From Planomicrobium okeanokoites (GTDB taxonomy: Bacteria > Bacillota > Bacilli > Bacillales_A > Planococcaceae), in NCBI RefSeq assembly GCF_003428875.1, contig NZ_QQRS01000002.1, positions 62,001 to 126,000 of the forward strand: a DNA stretch of 64,000 bases. Direction: 5' to 3'. Each line of letters starts with the position of its first letter. Position 1 is the first letter of the stretch. The translations under genes were made by a program, and so were the position numbers. The notes beneath the pieces were generated by a model. The model saw only the letters and a program-made list of their open reading frames with translations, did not search any database and was not told the origin of the DNA. Positions 16,275-24,469 of the stretch are shown here, one piece after another.

Positions 16275-17333
16275 TCACTCTGTACGGCGGGTAGTTTGAG
16301 TCGCCAGCGTATCCCAGAATGAAATATCGGCATTTTCAATCGAACCGTCAGCAATTGCACGCACAGCCGCATCAAGTGTGGTAATTGTTTGCTTGATCAA
16401 ATAGCCATTGCTCTTTTGCCCAAGAACATATGGCTCGTATTCATGGTCAGACATGCCGCGCATTTCAAACAACAGCGTCGATATGCCGTATTCCACTGCA
16501 ATGCCGTTTCGGCTGATCGTTTCCGCGTTGCCGCCATTGTATTTGCCGAGATGTCCCCAGCCCGTCGAATCCACCGCGTCAAAAACGACTGCACCAAGTT
16601 GTTTGGATTTCAGCAGTACATCTTCATCGACATTCGGGGTAGTCGGATACAGGATCGATCCTGAAACCAATTCGCCATCGCGTTCACTTTGCGTGCCTTG
16701 GTGATGCAAGTCTATCATATAATCGATGTCGTACTTCTGCATAACATTATAGTGAAGTGCCTGAGTTTCCGGCTGGATTTTATTGACGTGGTCACGGTTC
16801 AAATCCACTTCATTCGCGTTGTAGCGGGTCAGGTTCCGGTCGCCTTTAGCTACATAATCTTCAAGTGAGAAATTCACATCACCCATTGCACCGTCAGCGT
16901 TCAGCATCGGTACAATCAGCACGTTGACGCCATCCGTTACACCTTTCATCTTGCCTGTACCCATGTGTTTGACGAATTCGAGGGCGCCTTCAGTCGTCAA
17001 CTGTTCATTGCCGTGCTGCTGCGTCAGAAACAGGATTGTCGGATTTTCCGGATTTGTCATATATTTAACTAGATAGAGGTCACGGCCTTTTACACTTTGC
17101 CCAATGACTTCCAATTCCATGTTTGCCTGCTTTGCGTCCTGCTCTTTTAGGAAATCTGCCATTTCATCATAAGTGGTCAAAATTGAAGTGTTGATTGTTT
17201 CATTGCCGCCGTATCCTGGACCTTCACCTACTGCGAGTGCTGTCGGCAAAGCCAGTGGCGATGCGCTGAAAACCAATGCGCCTGCAACAGAAAGACTTAA
17301 CATGCTTTTCTTCATTCCCATCTTCTTCATCAA
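16275..17333 (-). CDS. Secreted M14 family zinc carboxypeptidase
   Basis: A signal peptide (basic MKKMGMKKS, hydrophobic core, likely cut after ALA near residue 34) precedes an M14 peptidase domain. The zinc ligands are His107 and Glu110 (QQHGNE) and His210 (DLHHQG); RNLTRYNANEVDLNRDH gives the substrate-binding Asn-Arg pair, and FEMRG carries the likely catalytic Glu. It would trim C-terminal residues of peptides or wall peptides outside the cell. TTG 17333 and ATG 17330 fit the AGGAG site about equally. The upstream gap (17334-17572) shows no gene. Confidence 0.88.
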   Translation of the reverse strand: MMKKMGMKKSMLSLSVAGALVFSASPLALPTALAVGEGPGYGGNETINTSILTTYDEMADFLKEQDAKQANMELEVIGQSVKGRDLYLVKYMTNPENPTILFLTQQHGNEQLTTEGALEFVKHMGTGKMKGVTDGVNVLIVPMLNADGAMGDVNFSLEDYVAKGDRNLTRYNANEVDLNRDHVNKIQPETQALHYNVMQKYDIDYMIDLHHQGTQSERDGELVSGSILYPTTPNVDEDVLLKSKQLGAVVFDAVDSTGWGHLGKYNGGNAETISRNGIAVEYGISTLLFEMRGMSDHEYEPYVLGQKSNGYLIKQTITTLDAAVRAIADGSIENADISFWDTLATQTTRRTE

Positions 17334-17572
17334 ATGATCGGCTCCTTTTGTGTTTGATTTTTCACCTTAACTCCAAGCGATAATTTCTTTTCCTATACTT
17401 GAGCGTCCTCCTTCCCCCTTAAGCGTTTCGTTACCCTAAATAGATTCCTTAAGTCTTTTGGGAATTCCTTTCTTAATTTTAAAAAGAGGTAAATTGTTCC
17501 ATAAATAAATATTATTAAGAGATATTGTACCTATTTCTATATGATCCATTTTTCATCCATACAGCAATAAAA

Positions 17573-17602
17573 GAAGCCACCAGCTCTTTTCACTGGTGGC
17601 TT
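17573..17602 (-). terminator. Intrinsic terminator after the OsmC gene
   Basis: AAGCCACCAG and CTGGTGGCTT pair around a 9-10 base loop and are followed on the minus strand by CTTTTATT. Confidence 0.8.
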
Positions 17603-17609
17603 GCATCCT

Positions 17610-18059
17610 TTATTCGGCTGCGGAAATATCCGCTGCCAGTTCGACTTCCACATTGCCTTTGATGGCGCGTGTGATCATGCAGGAACTTTCCGCTTTCTCG
17701 GCAAGCTTCCCTGCCATCGAGAAATCTTTTTCAGAAGCGTCCTTTTTCAACACCAGCTTCGGCCGGTGAATGATTTTTTTATACGTGATGACGCCGTTGG
17801 TGACATCCACAACCCCTTCCGATTCCATCGTCAACGCTTCTTTTTCGATTTTACTGCGCTCAAGCATCGCAGCAAGCGTGATAATATAACAAGTCGCCGC
17901 AGCACCGAGCAGCATTTCATCCGGGTTTGTCCCGGTTCCCGGGCCATCCATTTCGGGTGGAATCGATATCTCCGTCTTCAAATTGCCCGTTTCAATTGTT
18001 CCTACATCATTGCGCAGACCTGGCCAATCCGCTTTTACATGAAAACTGTGAACAGCCAT
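17610..18059 (-). CDS. OsmC family peroxiredoxin-like protein
   Basis: The 149-aa protein has both reactive cysteines of the OsmC/Ohr superfamily, in GAAATCYIITLAAML (near residue 57) and in AEKAESSCMITRAIKG (near 127). The pattern is closer to OsmC/YhfA-type proteins than to Ohr. It should reduce organic hydroperoxides with thiols. GGAGGAG lies five bases before ATG 18059. It is divergent from the aminotransferase gene. Confidence 0.87.
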   Translation of the reverse strand: MAVHSFHVKADWPGLRNDVGTIETGNLKTEISIPPEMDGPGTGTNPDEMLLGAAATCYIITLAAMLERSKIEKEALTMESEGVVDVTNGVITYKKIIHRPKLVLKKDASEKDFSMAGKLAEKAESSCMITRAIKGNVEVELAADISAAE

Positions 18060-18100
18060 CCAATCTCCTCCATTAAACTCGTTTACCATCTGTTTCCGCC

Positions 18101-18126
18101 TTTCATTGCGCAGCTCCGCAATGAAA
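18101..18126. repeat. Perfect inverted repeat in a divergent promoter region
   Basis: TTTCATTGCG and CGCAATGAAA flank a 6-base spacer between the divergent OsmC and aminotransferase genes. There is no T run, so an operator or an RNA hairpin is more likely than a terminator. Confidence 0.5.
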
Positions 18127-18142
18127 TCGGCAATTTCCAGTG

Positions 18143-18171
18143 TGGACAGATATGGTTAAACTCTATAAGAT
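18143..18171 (+). promoter_or_regulatory. Candidate SigA promoter of the aminotransferase gene
   Basis: TGGACA, a 17-base spacer and TAAGAT lie about 40 bp upstream of the start codon. Both hexamers deviate from consensus. Confidence 0.35.
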
Positions 18172-18214
18172 TTGGGATAGATGCGCAATTATTTAGAAAA
18201 TGAGGGAATGCATA

Positions 18215-19378
18215 ATGGAATTTTCAAAGCGTTTGCAGCAATTACCGGAACAATTCTTTTCTTCACTGGCGGCACAGACAGCAAAAGCTTTGGCTGAAGG
18301 ACGCGACGTCATAAATCTGGGCCAAGGAAATCCTGATCAGCCAACGCCTGCACATATCATCAAAGCCATGCAGGAAGCTGTCGCTGATCCGAAGAATCAT
18401 AAATATTCACCGTTCCGGGGGATAAAGGAGATGCGTCAGGCCGCTGCTGATTTCTATAAACGCGAGTATGATGTCGATATCGATCCTGACCTTGAAGTTG
18501 CCTTGCTGGCCGGTACGAAAATCGGACTTGTAGAGCTGCCGCTCGCATTCCTGGATCCAGGCGAATCACTCCTCCTGCCTGATCCGGGCTACCCGGATTA
18601 CATGTCCGGCGCCCCTTTGGCAGGAATCGATATGGATTTGATGACATTGAAACCTGAGAACGGCTATCTGCCTGATTACAGCGAACTGGAACAAAAAACG
18701 CTCGACCGGGCTTCGATGATGTACCTGAATTATCCTAATAACCCGACCGGCGCAGTCGCCACCAAAGAATTTTTCGACGACACCGTTCAATTTGCGAAAA
18801 CCAACGGCATTGCTGTCGTCCATGATTTTGCATACGGCGCCATCGGTTATGAAGGCATAAAGCCGCCAAGCTTCCTGCAGTCTGAAGGAGCCAAGGATAT
18901 TGGAATCGAGATGTATACTTTATCGAAGACCTATAATATGGCCGGTTGGCGGATTGGTTTCGCCGTTGGCAACTCGAAAATGATTGAAGCGCTGAATCTG
19001 ATTCAGGATCATCTATTCGCAGGACTGTCGCCTGCCTTGCAGCATGCTGCAGCCGAAGCGTTGACCGGAGATCAGTCCTGCGTCACAGAACTCGTTGACA
19101 CTTATGAAAAACGCCGGCAGGTGCTGATTGAGGAATGTGCCCGCATCGGCTGGGAAATCGAAGCGCCGAAAGGCTCTTTCTTTGCCTGGCTGCCGGTGCC
19201 TAAAGGATTCACAAGCATTGAATTCGTCAATTACCTGCTGAAGCATGCGGATATTTCCGTTGCGGCAGGAAGTGGATTCGGCGGAAGCGGCGAAGGATTT
19301 GTGCGTGTCGGCCTGCTGGTGGATGAAGAGCGAATTGCGGAAGCGATCAGAAGGATTGAAAAGTTGGACCTTTTCTGA
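18215..19378 (+). CDS. mtnE: PLP-dependent aminotransferase, MtnE-like
   Basis: This fold-type I aminotransferase (387 aa) has DVINLGQGNPDQPTPAHI at the N-terminus, NYPNNPTGAVA, and the PLP lysine in LSKTYNMAGWRIGF (about K238). The start region QLPEQFFSSLAAQ matches MtnE (formerly MtnV/YkrV), which transaminates 2-keto-4-methylthiobutyrate to methionine in methionine salvage. No other mtn gene is adjacent, so the substrate is inferred from similarity only. GAGGG lies eight bases before ATG 18215. Confidence 0.8.
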   Translation: MEFSKRLQQLPEQFFSSLAAQTAKALAEGRDVINLGQGNPDQPTPAHIIKAMQEAVADPKNHKYSPFRGIKEMRQAAADFYKREYDVDIDPDLEVALLAGTKIGLVELPLAFLDPGESLLLPDPGYPDYMSGAPLAGIDMDLMTLKPENGYLPDYSELEQKTLDRASMMYLNYPNNPTGAVATKEFFDDTVQFAKTNGIAVVHDFAYGAIGYEGIKPPSFLQSEGAKDIGIEMYTLSKTYNMAGWRIGFAVGNSKMIEALNLIQDHLFAGLSPALQHAAAEALTGDQSCVTELVDTYEKRRQVLIEECARIGWEIEAPKGSFFAWLPVPKGFTSIEFVNYLLKHADISVAAGSGFGGSGEGFVRVGLLVDEERIAEAIRRIEKLDLF

Positions 19379-19579
19379 AGCTAATAGAAAAGTGCTGATG
19401 TAAAATGGCATTCGAATCGATTAATTCAGTTAGTATAAGAATTAAGGTGTCTTTTGATTGTTTTGCTTCACTTGTCACCAAGTTTATGTTAGCTTGGAAT
19501 GAACTACAGATAACGAAAATCAGATTATTAAAATAATTATATCTAAGCGCAGTGTATTCCAGACAATAGTGCTGGCAAT

Positions 19580-19620
19580 AACGCCGAAAAGGACTGTCTG
19601 TTCTTTTTGGCGTTTTTTTT
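19580..19620 (+). terminator. Intrinsic terminator between mtnE and the following pair
   Basis: AACGCCGAAAAGGAC and GTTCTTTTTGGCGTT form a 15-bp stem with two G-U pairs and loop TGTCT, followed by a run of eight T. It lies 200 bp after mtnE but only about 50 bp before the next start codon, so it could end the mtnE transcript or act as a leader attenuator. I see no gene in 19379-19671. Confidence 0.75.
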
Positions 19621-19671
19621 ACCATGAAGATGTTTTTTTCTTCACAGTCAGTTATGAAAGGAGCCCTTCCA

Positions 19672-20367
19672 TTGACCAACCAGCAGAATGTGAAAACCCT
19701 TGTCGCCAAATACGCAGAACAATTTCTGGAGGATCATTTCGGAGAAAAACCGGGGAAAACAACTGTGATTCTTCAACCGCCATTCCTTCTTATCCACTTG
19801 CAGGAATTTCTCTTGCCTGCTGAAAAAATATTTGTGGAGCGCCAGGAATTGGACCGGGTGCTTGAAACCCGGGATCTGATGATCAGCTCTTTGAAACAGG
19901 ACATGCTAAATGGACTCAGAGCTTATATTGATCAACCGTTGTCAGATTTGTATGCAGATTGGAATTTAAAGAAAAAGAGCGGATTGCTGTTTATTCCCTT
20001 TGAAAAAGACCATTTGCCTGAAGAATTGCCATGGCCTGAAGCTGTGGATCAGGAAACCTTGAAGGAAATCGTCATCTTAAACAGTATTCGGACTCAGAAA
20101 AAGCCGGAACAAACAAATTTCTATTGGCTGAGCGACAAAATCCTGCTGATTGAGCGTATCGGCATTCTTGTAGAAATTGAAAAAAAGCTTGTTCAGAATG
20201 GCGTCATCGAAGAACTGCGTTTAGCCAAACGTCCAATGGAACAACGGATTACCAGTCTGTTCAATCTCGAATCTTTGCTGGATGGACAGGTTCAGGACTT
20301 ATTTGTGGATTGGAACTTCCATAAGGATGTCAGTTATATGGTTCTCCTGCTTGAAAAGCAGGCTTAA
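19672..20367 (+). CDS. Conserved protein with two DUF2294-like repeats, paralogue A
   Basis: The 231-aa protein has two similar halves. Each has a beta-rich start, then an arginine-rich helix segment (DRVLETRDLMISSLKQDM in the first, LAKRPMEQRITSLFNLES in the second), then a closing LYADWNL or LFVDWNF motif followed by a hydrophobic strand. This resembles DUF2294, a small domain without clear function in Bacillales. TTG 19672 is eight bases after GGAG and fits better than the ATG 48 bases upstream. The next gene is its paralogue. Confidence 0.7.
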   Translation: MTNQQNVKTLVAKYAEQFLEDHFGEKPGKTTVILQPPFLLIHLQEFLLPAEKIFVERQELDRVLETRDLMISSLKQDMLNGLRAYIDQPLSDLYADWNLKKKSGLLFIPFEKDHLPEELPWPEAVDQETLKEIVILNSIRTQKKPEQTNFYWLSDKILLIERIGILVEIEKKLVQNGVIEELRLAKRPMEQRITSLFNLESLLDGQVQDLFVDWNFHKDVSYMVLLLEKQA

Positions 20368-20427
20368 ACATCATCTGCCTTTAAAGGGAATACCAGCTTT
20401 TACTGTGCTGAAAAGGAGCTGCTCGAT

Positions 20428-21135
20428 ATGCCTAAAGAACGAACCGTCCAATCAGAAACCAGTGGTTATATATCTACCTTATTGCGCAATCACTTTGGCA
20501 AAGGCCCCACTTCTGTCTATGTCACTATTGCCAGACCTTACATCACCATCCATTTTCGAGGATTCATCAATCCTGTTGAAAAGACGCTGCTCAAGCAAAA
20601 CGAGTGGAAACGCGTCCTGGAAACGAGAGATCTGCTGTTGAATGATCTGAAGCCAAAGATCCTCCATGAGCTTTTGCAAGTGACAGGATTGGAGTTTAAA
20701 GAACTGTATGCTGATTGGAATCTTTCCATGGAATCCGGATTATTACTGGGAATCATGGATGAAAAACCGAAACAGTCAGAGTTCGATTGGCAAAATGGAC
20801 TGGATAAAGAAAGCTTTTATCAAAAAATTGAGAAGGTCCATGAAGAAGCGGAACGTAAACCCGGACGGGTAGAAAGCTATTGGCTCAGTAACCGGACGCT
20901 GCTGGTGAAACGAGTAGGGATTCTGGTCGGGATTGAGAAGGCTTTGATAGAAGAAGGATATACGGAAACCTTAAAATTAGTCAAACGCCCGCTTGAACGA
21001 ACTTTGCTTGAAAATGTAGGTTTAGAAAAAGTGCTGAAGCGCAATATACTTGAAACATTTCTGGATTGGAATTTCGGGGAGGATATGGGTTATATCATTT
21101 TTGTCCTGGACTCAGATTCGGGCAGCCGAAAATGA
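20428..21135 (+). CDS. Conserved protein with two DUF2294-like repeats, paralogue B
   Basis: The 235-aa protein aligns along its whole length with the preceding gene: WKRVLETRDLLLNDLKPKIL and LYADWNLSMESGLL in the first half, ESYWLSNRTLLVKRVGILVGIEKALIEEG at the centre, and ETFLDWNFGEDMGYIIFVL at the end. AAGGAG lies nine bases before the ATG. The two genes are 60 bp apart and share one terminator, so they look like a tandem duplication that acts together. Function unknown. Confidence 0.72.
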   Translation: MPKERTVQSETSGYISTLLRNHFGKGPTSVYVTIARPYITIHFRGFINPVEKTLLKQNEWKRVLETRDLLLNDLKPKILHELLQVTGLEFKELYADWNLSMESGLLLGIMDEKPKQSEFDWQNGLDKESFYQKIEKVHEEAERKPGRVESYWLSNRTLLVKRVGILVGIEKALIEEGYTETLKLVKRPLERTLLENVGLEKVLKRNILETFLDWNFGEDMGYIIFVLDSDSGSRK

Positions 21136-21147
21136 CTATTGCAACAC

Positions 21148-21177
21148 AAAAAGCGCTGTTTACTGCAGCGCTTTTTC
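21148..21177. terminator. Bidirectional intrinsic terminator
   Basis: An 11-bp perfect stem AAAAAGCGCTG with its complement and a 7-base loop lies between the convergent DUF2294-like pair and hutH; T runs are present on both strands. Confidence 0.85.
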
Positions 21178-21180
21178 AAA

Positions 21181-22695
21181 TCAGGAAACTACATATTTTT
21201 TAATTCCTAAATAAGCCTCTTCCAATAGAAACGCCGCAATACGCTCGATGTCCGGATTGAATACGCGGTCTTCGTCGATCGGACCGGCTACTTTCCGGAT
21301 TGCCCCGAGGCGCTCTGCTGTTCTTGGCGACATTCTGTCCGCTCCGCGATATTCGGCTGCCTGAGCCGCACAGAACGCTTCAATTGCAAGTACGCGTCGG
21401 GCGTTTTCTGTGATGTCGCTCGCATGTCGCGACCCGATCGTGCCCATGCTGACATGATCCTCCTGATTGGCGGAAGATGGAATCGAATCTACTGATGCGG
21501 GATGTGCCAAGGTTTTATTTTCCGACACAAGACTTGCCGCAGCATATTGCAGAATCATCGCTCCCGATTGCAGACCCGGTTCAGGACTGAGGAATGCAGG
21601 CAGTCCTTCGTTCAATGCCGGATTGACAAGACGCTCAATGCGCCGTTCAGAAATGTTCGCGAGTTCAGCCACTGCAACTTTCAGGAAATCCATCGCAAAA
21701 GCGATGGGCTGCCCGTGGAAGTTGCCTCCTGAAATCACCACTTCGCCGTCTTCAAAAATCAGTGGATTATCAGTTGCCGCATTCATTTCGATTTCCAGTT
21801 TCTCTTTTACGTACGCCAAAGTTTGCCAGCTGGCACCGTGGACTTGCGGAATACAGCGCAGTGAATAGGCGTCCTGGACGCGTTTTTCTCCCTGTACCGT
21901 TGAAAGGCGGCTGCCGTCAAGCCACCAGCGCATGCGCTCGGCAACTGCCATTTGTTCTTTATAGCCGCGCGCCTTGTGTACCGCCGGATGAAACGCATCC
22001 ATGACGCCGAATAAGGATTCAAAAGTCATTGCAGCGATCCACTCACTTTGAAGTGCCAGTGTTTCCGCTTCAATATATGTGACGACTCCCTGAGCCGTCA
22101 TGGTCTGGGTGCCATTGATCAGTGCAAGCCCTTCTTTCGCCTGCAATTCCACAGGAGACAGGCCTTTTTCCTGCCAAACTGATGAAGCGTCTGCCGGTTC
22201 GCCGTCTTTCCAGTATTCGCCTTCCCCAATCAGCACCAATGCCAGATGTGAAAGCGGAGCCAAATCACCGGAAGCTCCCAGTGAACCTTGCTGTGGAATG
22301 ACCGGATGAATCTTTTCATTGACCATCATCGCCAGTCGTTCAGCGACAATCGGACGGATTCCGGAGAAACCTTTCAATAACGCATTCAAGCGCAGCACGA
22401 CCATGGCGCGTGAAACCGCTTCCGAAAAAGGGCTGCCGATGCCACATGCATGTGAGCGGATCAAATGGAGCTGCAACGGGTTTACATCTTCTTCCGATAT
22501 GCTGACATCGCTGAATTTCCCGAAACCTGTATTGATGCCGTAAACGGTCTTTTTCTCCGCTACAATCCGTTCAACCGCTGCCCGGCTGTTACGGACGCGC
22601 TCCATTGCCTCTTCGTCCAATTTGATCTTCTCATTCTCAAACAGGATTCTGCGCAATTGTTCAATCGTTAAATCGTTCCCTGTTAATGTAATCAT
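21181..22695 (-). CDS. hutH: Histidine ammonia-lyase
   Basis: HutH deaminates L-histidine to urocanate, the first step of histidine degradation. The MIO prosthetic group forms from Ala-Ser-Gly in [14 protein letters not shown] near residues 142-144. [14 protein letters not shown] and the [12 protein letters not shown] block are also typical. The length of 504 aa is normal. The other hut genes lie upstream on the same strand but are separated by a membrane protein gene; hutH has its own promoter and leader hairpin. Confidence 0.97.
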   Translation of the reverse strand: MITLTGNDLTIEQLRRILFENEKIKLDEEAMERVRNSRAAVERIVAEKKTVYGINTGFGKFSDVSISEEDVNPLQLHLIRSHACGIGSPFSEAVSRAMVVLRLNALLKGFSGIRPIVAERLAMMVNEKIHPVIPQQGSLGASGDLAPLSHLALVLIGEGEYWKDGEPADASSVWQEKGLSPVELQAKEGLALINGTQTMTAQGVVTYIEAETLALQSEWIAAMTFESLFGVMDAFHPAVHKARGYKEQMAVAERMRWWLDGSRLSTVQGEKRVQDAYSLRCIPQVHGASWQTLAYVKEKLEIEMNAATDNPLIFEDGEVVISGGNFHGQPIAFAMDFLKVAVAELANISERRIERLVNPALNEGLPAFLSPEPGLQSGAMILQYAAASLVSENKTLAHPASVDSIPSSANQEDHVSMGTIGSRHASDITENARRVLAIEAFCAAQAAEYRGADRMSPRTAERLGAIRKVAGPIDEDRVFNPDIERIAAFLLEEAYLGIKKYVVS

Positions 22696-22713
22696 TCGTT
22701 TCCCATCCCTTCG

Positions 22714-22747
22714 AAAAAAGATGCGATAGCAGCCGCTATCGCATCTT
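22714..22747 (-). terminator. Terminator-like hairpin in the hutH leader
   Basis: On the minus strand AAGATGCGATAGC and its exact complement pair around a 4-base loop and are followed by TTTTTT, ending about 18 bases before the hutH ATG. It looks like a complete intrinsic terminator. It may end the transcript of the YjiH-type gene, but it also sits at the very 5' end of the predicted hutH mRNA, so an attenuator or a 5' stabilising hairpin is equally possible. Confidence 0.8.
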
Positions 22748-22758
22748 GAGTTACCCTC

Positions 22759-22787
22759 AGTATAAATTTCAGCTAACCAAAGCTCAA
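22759..22787 (-). promoter_or_regulatory. Predicted SigA promoter of hutH
   Basis: On the minus strand TTGAGC (22787-22782), a spacer of exactly 17 bases and TATACT (22764-22759) form a good SigA promoter. Transcription would begin near 22752, only a few bases before the leader hairpin. Confidence 0.6.
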
Positions 22788-22836
22788 GTATTAATTACCA
22801 TATTTTAACAAGATACAGTGGTAACGTATCAGTGCG

Positions 22837-24177
22837 TTAAAGGATCAGATAGGCGATTGGCGTAACGAAAACCAAAGTTAAAATAACACGCTGTATCCAA
22901 ATGACAACCAATTTGGGAATGGAAAGCGGAATATCCGTCGCTACGATACAAGGGACCAACGCCGAGAAAAAGATGATGGATGAAACCGAAACCACCGCAA
23001 TGACGAATTTCACCAATAGAGCGGCTTCTGCCACGAATAACGCAGGCAGGAACATCTCTGCAATGCCGAGTGCGCTGGCTTTGGCAACAAGCATCGGTTC
23101 AGGCAATTGGAGCGCCCATGTAAATGGATAGAAAAGATAGCCAATCCAGTCGAATACCGGAGTAAATTCAGCCAGCACCAGCCCTAAAAGACCGATCGAC
23201 AGGATTGTCGGCAAAATGGCCATTGTCATCAAAAAGCCGTCTTTGAGATTTTGAACGACATTATCTGCGAGCCGCGGCGCTTGTCCAACTGTTTCTTTCG
23301 CTTCTTTCCAAGCAGCAGTAAAGCGATTACCCTCTGCTTTTTGTTCAGGCTGCGGAGTCGCATCCGGATGGTAATCGTCCTTTATTTTTGATAACGGCCA
23401 GATTCTGACGGTCACCATTGTTACCAGGAACGTCACGACTAGAGTAACCCAGAAATATGTCAGCCACATATCCATAATATCCAGCGTTGATGCGACAACA
23501 ACCATGAAAGTGGCGGAAACAGTTGAAAAGCCGGTTGCAATGATGGCCGCTTCCTTCGCTGAATATTTCCCTTCTTTATAAACACGGTTTGTGATCAGCA
23601 ACCCTAATGAATAGCTGCCGACAAACGACGCTGCTGCATCAATTGCAGAACGCCCCGGTGTCTTGAAGAGTGGACGCATGATCGGCTGCAGCAAAACACC
23701 GATGAATTCAAGCAGGCCGTAACCGACCAATAATGCCAGGAACACCGCACCAATCGGCACCAATAAGCCGACCGGAATAACCAGTGCATTGAAAAGGAAC
23801 GGCCCCATATCAGGGTCAAACAGCCAGGCGGGACCGATACTGAAAACGATCATCACGCCGACCAGCAAGCCGACCACTTTAAAGATGGAGAATACTTTAT
23901 CAACACCGCTCTTTTTCCAGGTTCCTGATGCAAATGGATAAACCGCGCCTGCAGCAATTATAGCAAGTGCATAATAAGGCAGAACGCCACTGACATTAGC
24001 GCGCAGAAAAGTAACGATGTGATCCAGCATGATCGAGTTCTTTTCACCGATTGTCACAGGTACAAAAAACATGAACGCGCCAATAAAACTGTAAACGAAG
24101 AATTTCCACATCCCCGTATTGCTTTTCACTTTCGGAAGATCGTTTTCTTTAACCCCTTTTGTGACCATTTTCCCCAT
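22837..24177 (-). CDS. YjiH family nucleoside-recognition (Gate) membrane protein
   Basis: The 446-aa protein has about ten predicted membrane helices and a soluble Lys/Glu-rich loop near residues 255-300. The segment LLITNRVYKEGKYSAKEAAIIATGFSTVS and the late AEMFLPALFVAE helix are typical of YjiH/Gate-domain proteins. Such genes often sit in histidine-utilisation loci, as here between hutG and hutH, which suggests uptake of histidine or a related compound; transport has not been shown for this protein. A palindromic repeat separates it from hutG. Confidence 0.8.
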   Translation of the reverse strand: MGKMVTKGVKENDLPKVKSNTGMWKFFVYSFIGAFMFFVPVTIGEKNSIMLDHIVTFLRANVSGVLPYYALAIIAAGAVYPFASGTWKKSGVDKVFSIFKVVGLLVGVMIVFSIGPAWLFDPDMGPFLFNALVIPVGLLVPIGAVFLALLVGYGLLEFIGVLLQPIMRPLFKTPGRSAIDAAASFVGSYSLGLLITNRVYKEGKYSAKEAAIIATGFSTVSATFMVVVASTLDIMDMWLTYFWVTLVVTFLVTMVTVRIWPLSKIKDDYHPDATPQPEQKAEGNRFTAAWKEAKETVGQAPRLADNVVQNLKDGFLMTMAILPTILSIGLLGLVLAEFTPVFDWIGYLFYPFTWALQLPEPMLVAKASALGIAEMFLPALFVAEAALLVKFVIAVVSVSSIIFFSALVPCIVATDIPLSIPKLVVIWIQRVILTLVFVTPIAYLIL

Positions 24178-24232
24178 CCCCTTTTATTGGATTAAGTAAG
24201 TTGAATCAATAATCTAATGTAGTCGATATTCC

Positions 24233-24340
24233 GCAAAACAGCTGCGCTTTCCTGGGGGCTCGAGCTGAACTAACTCGGGCTAAACGCCCGAGTGGATTTC
24301 AGCACTGCGCTTGCTCCCCTGGGAGTCTTCGCTGTTTTGC
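24233..24340. repeat. Palindromic intergenic element between hutG and the YjiH gene
   Basis: The ends GCAAAACAGC and GCTGTTTTGC are exact inverted repeats 88 bp apart, with a central hairpin CTCGGGC-TAAAC-GCCCGAG and the sub-arms CTGCGCTT and CTGCGCTTGC. It differs from the GAAAAGCG family in this window. I see no gene in it. Confidence 0.65.
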
Positions 24341-24469
24341 TCCATATCTTTAGAGACTTCCCTCAGCGCCGGCGCGCCTCCGGACTGGTCGGAGCAATAA
24401 GACGAGTGTCCTTCTCGGCTTATTGCGGGAGACTTGTCCAAAGCGCCGAAGCGGTATATAAAAGCTATT
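24341..24469. repeat. Second palindrome-rich segment before hutG
   Basis: GAGACTTCCCTCAGCGCCGG at one side and GCGGGAGACTTGTCCAAAGC at the other bracket a hairpin GCAATAAGACGAG / CTCGGCTTATTGC. Together with the preceding element it fills the 292-bp gap between hutG and the membrane protein gene, with no gene visible. It may be a separate member of a dispersed repeat family. Confidence 0.5.

Noticed and set aside
17601-18203. 200-aa plus-strand ORF opposite the OsmC gene
   Set aside because: It is the antisense shadow of a gene with clear OsmC cysteine motifs, and it has no ribosome binding site.
18059-18215. SAM riboswitch upstream of the mtnE-like gene
   Set aside because: The leader is too short and lacks the conserved S-box core; only a simple inverted repeat is present.
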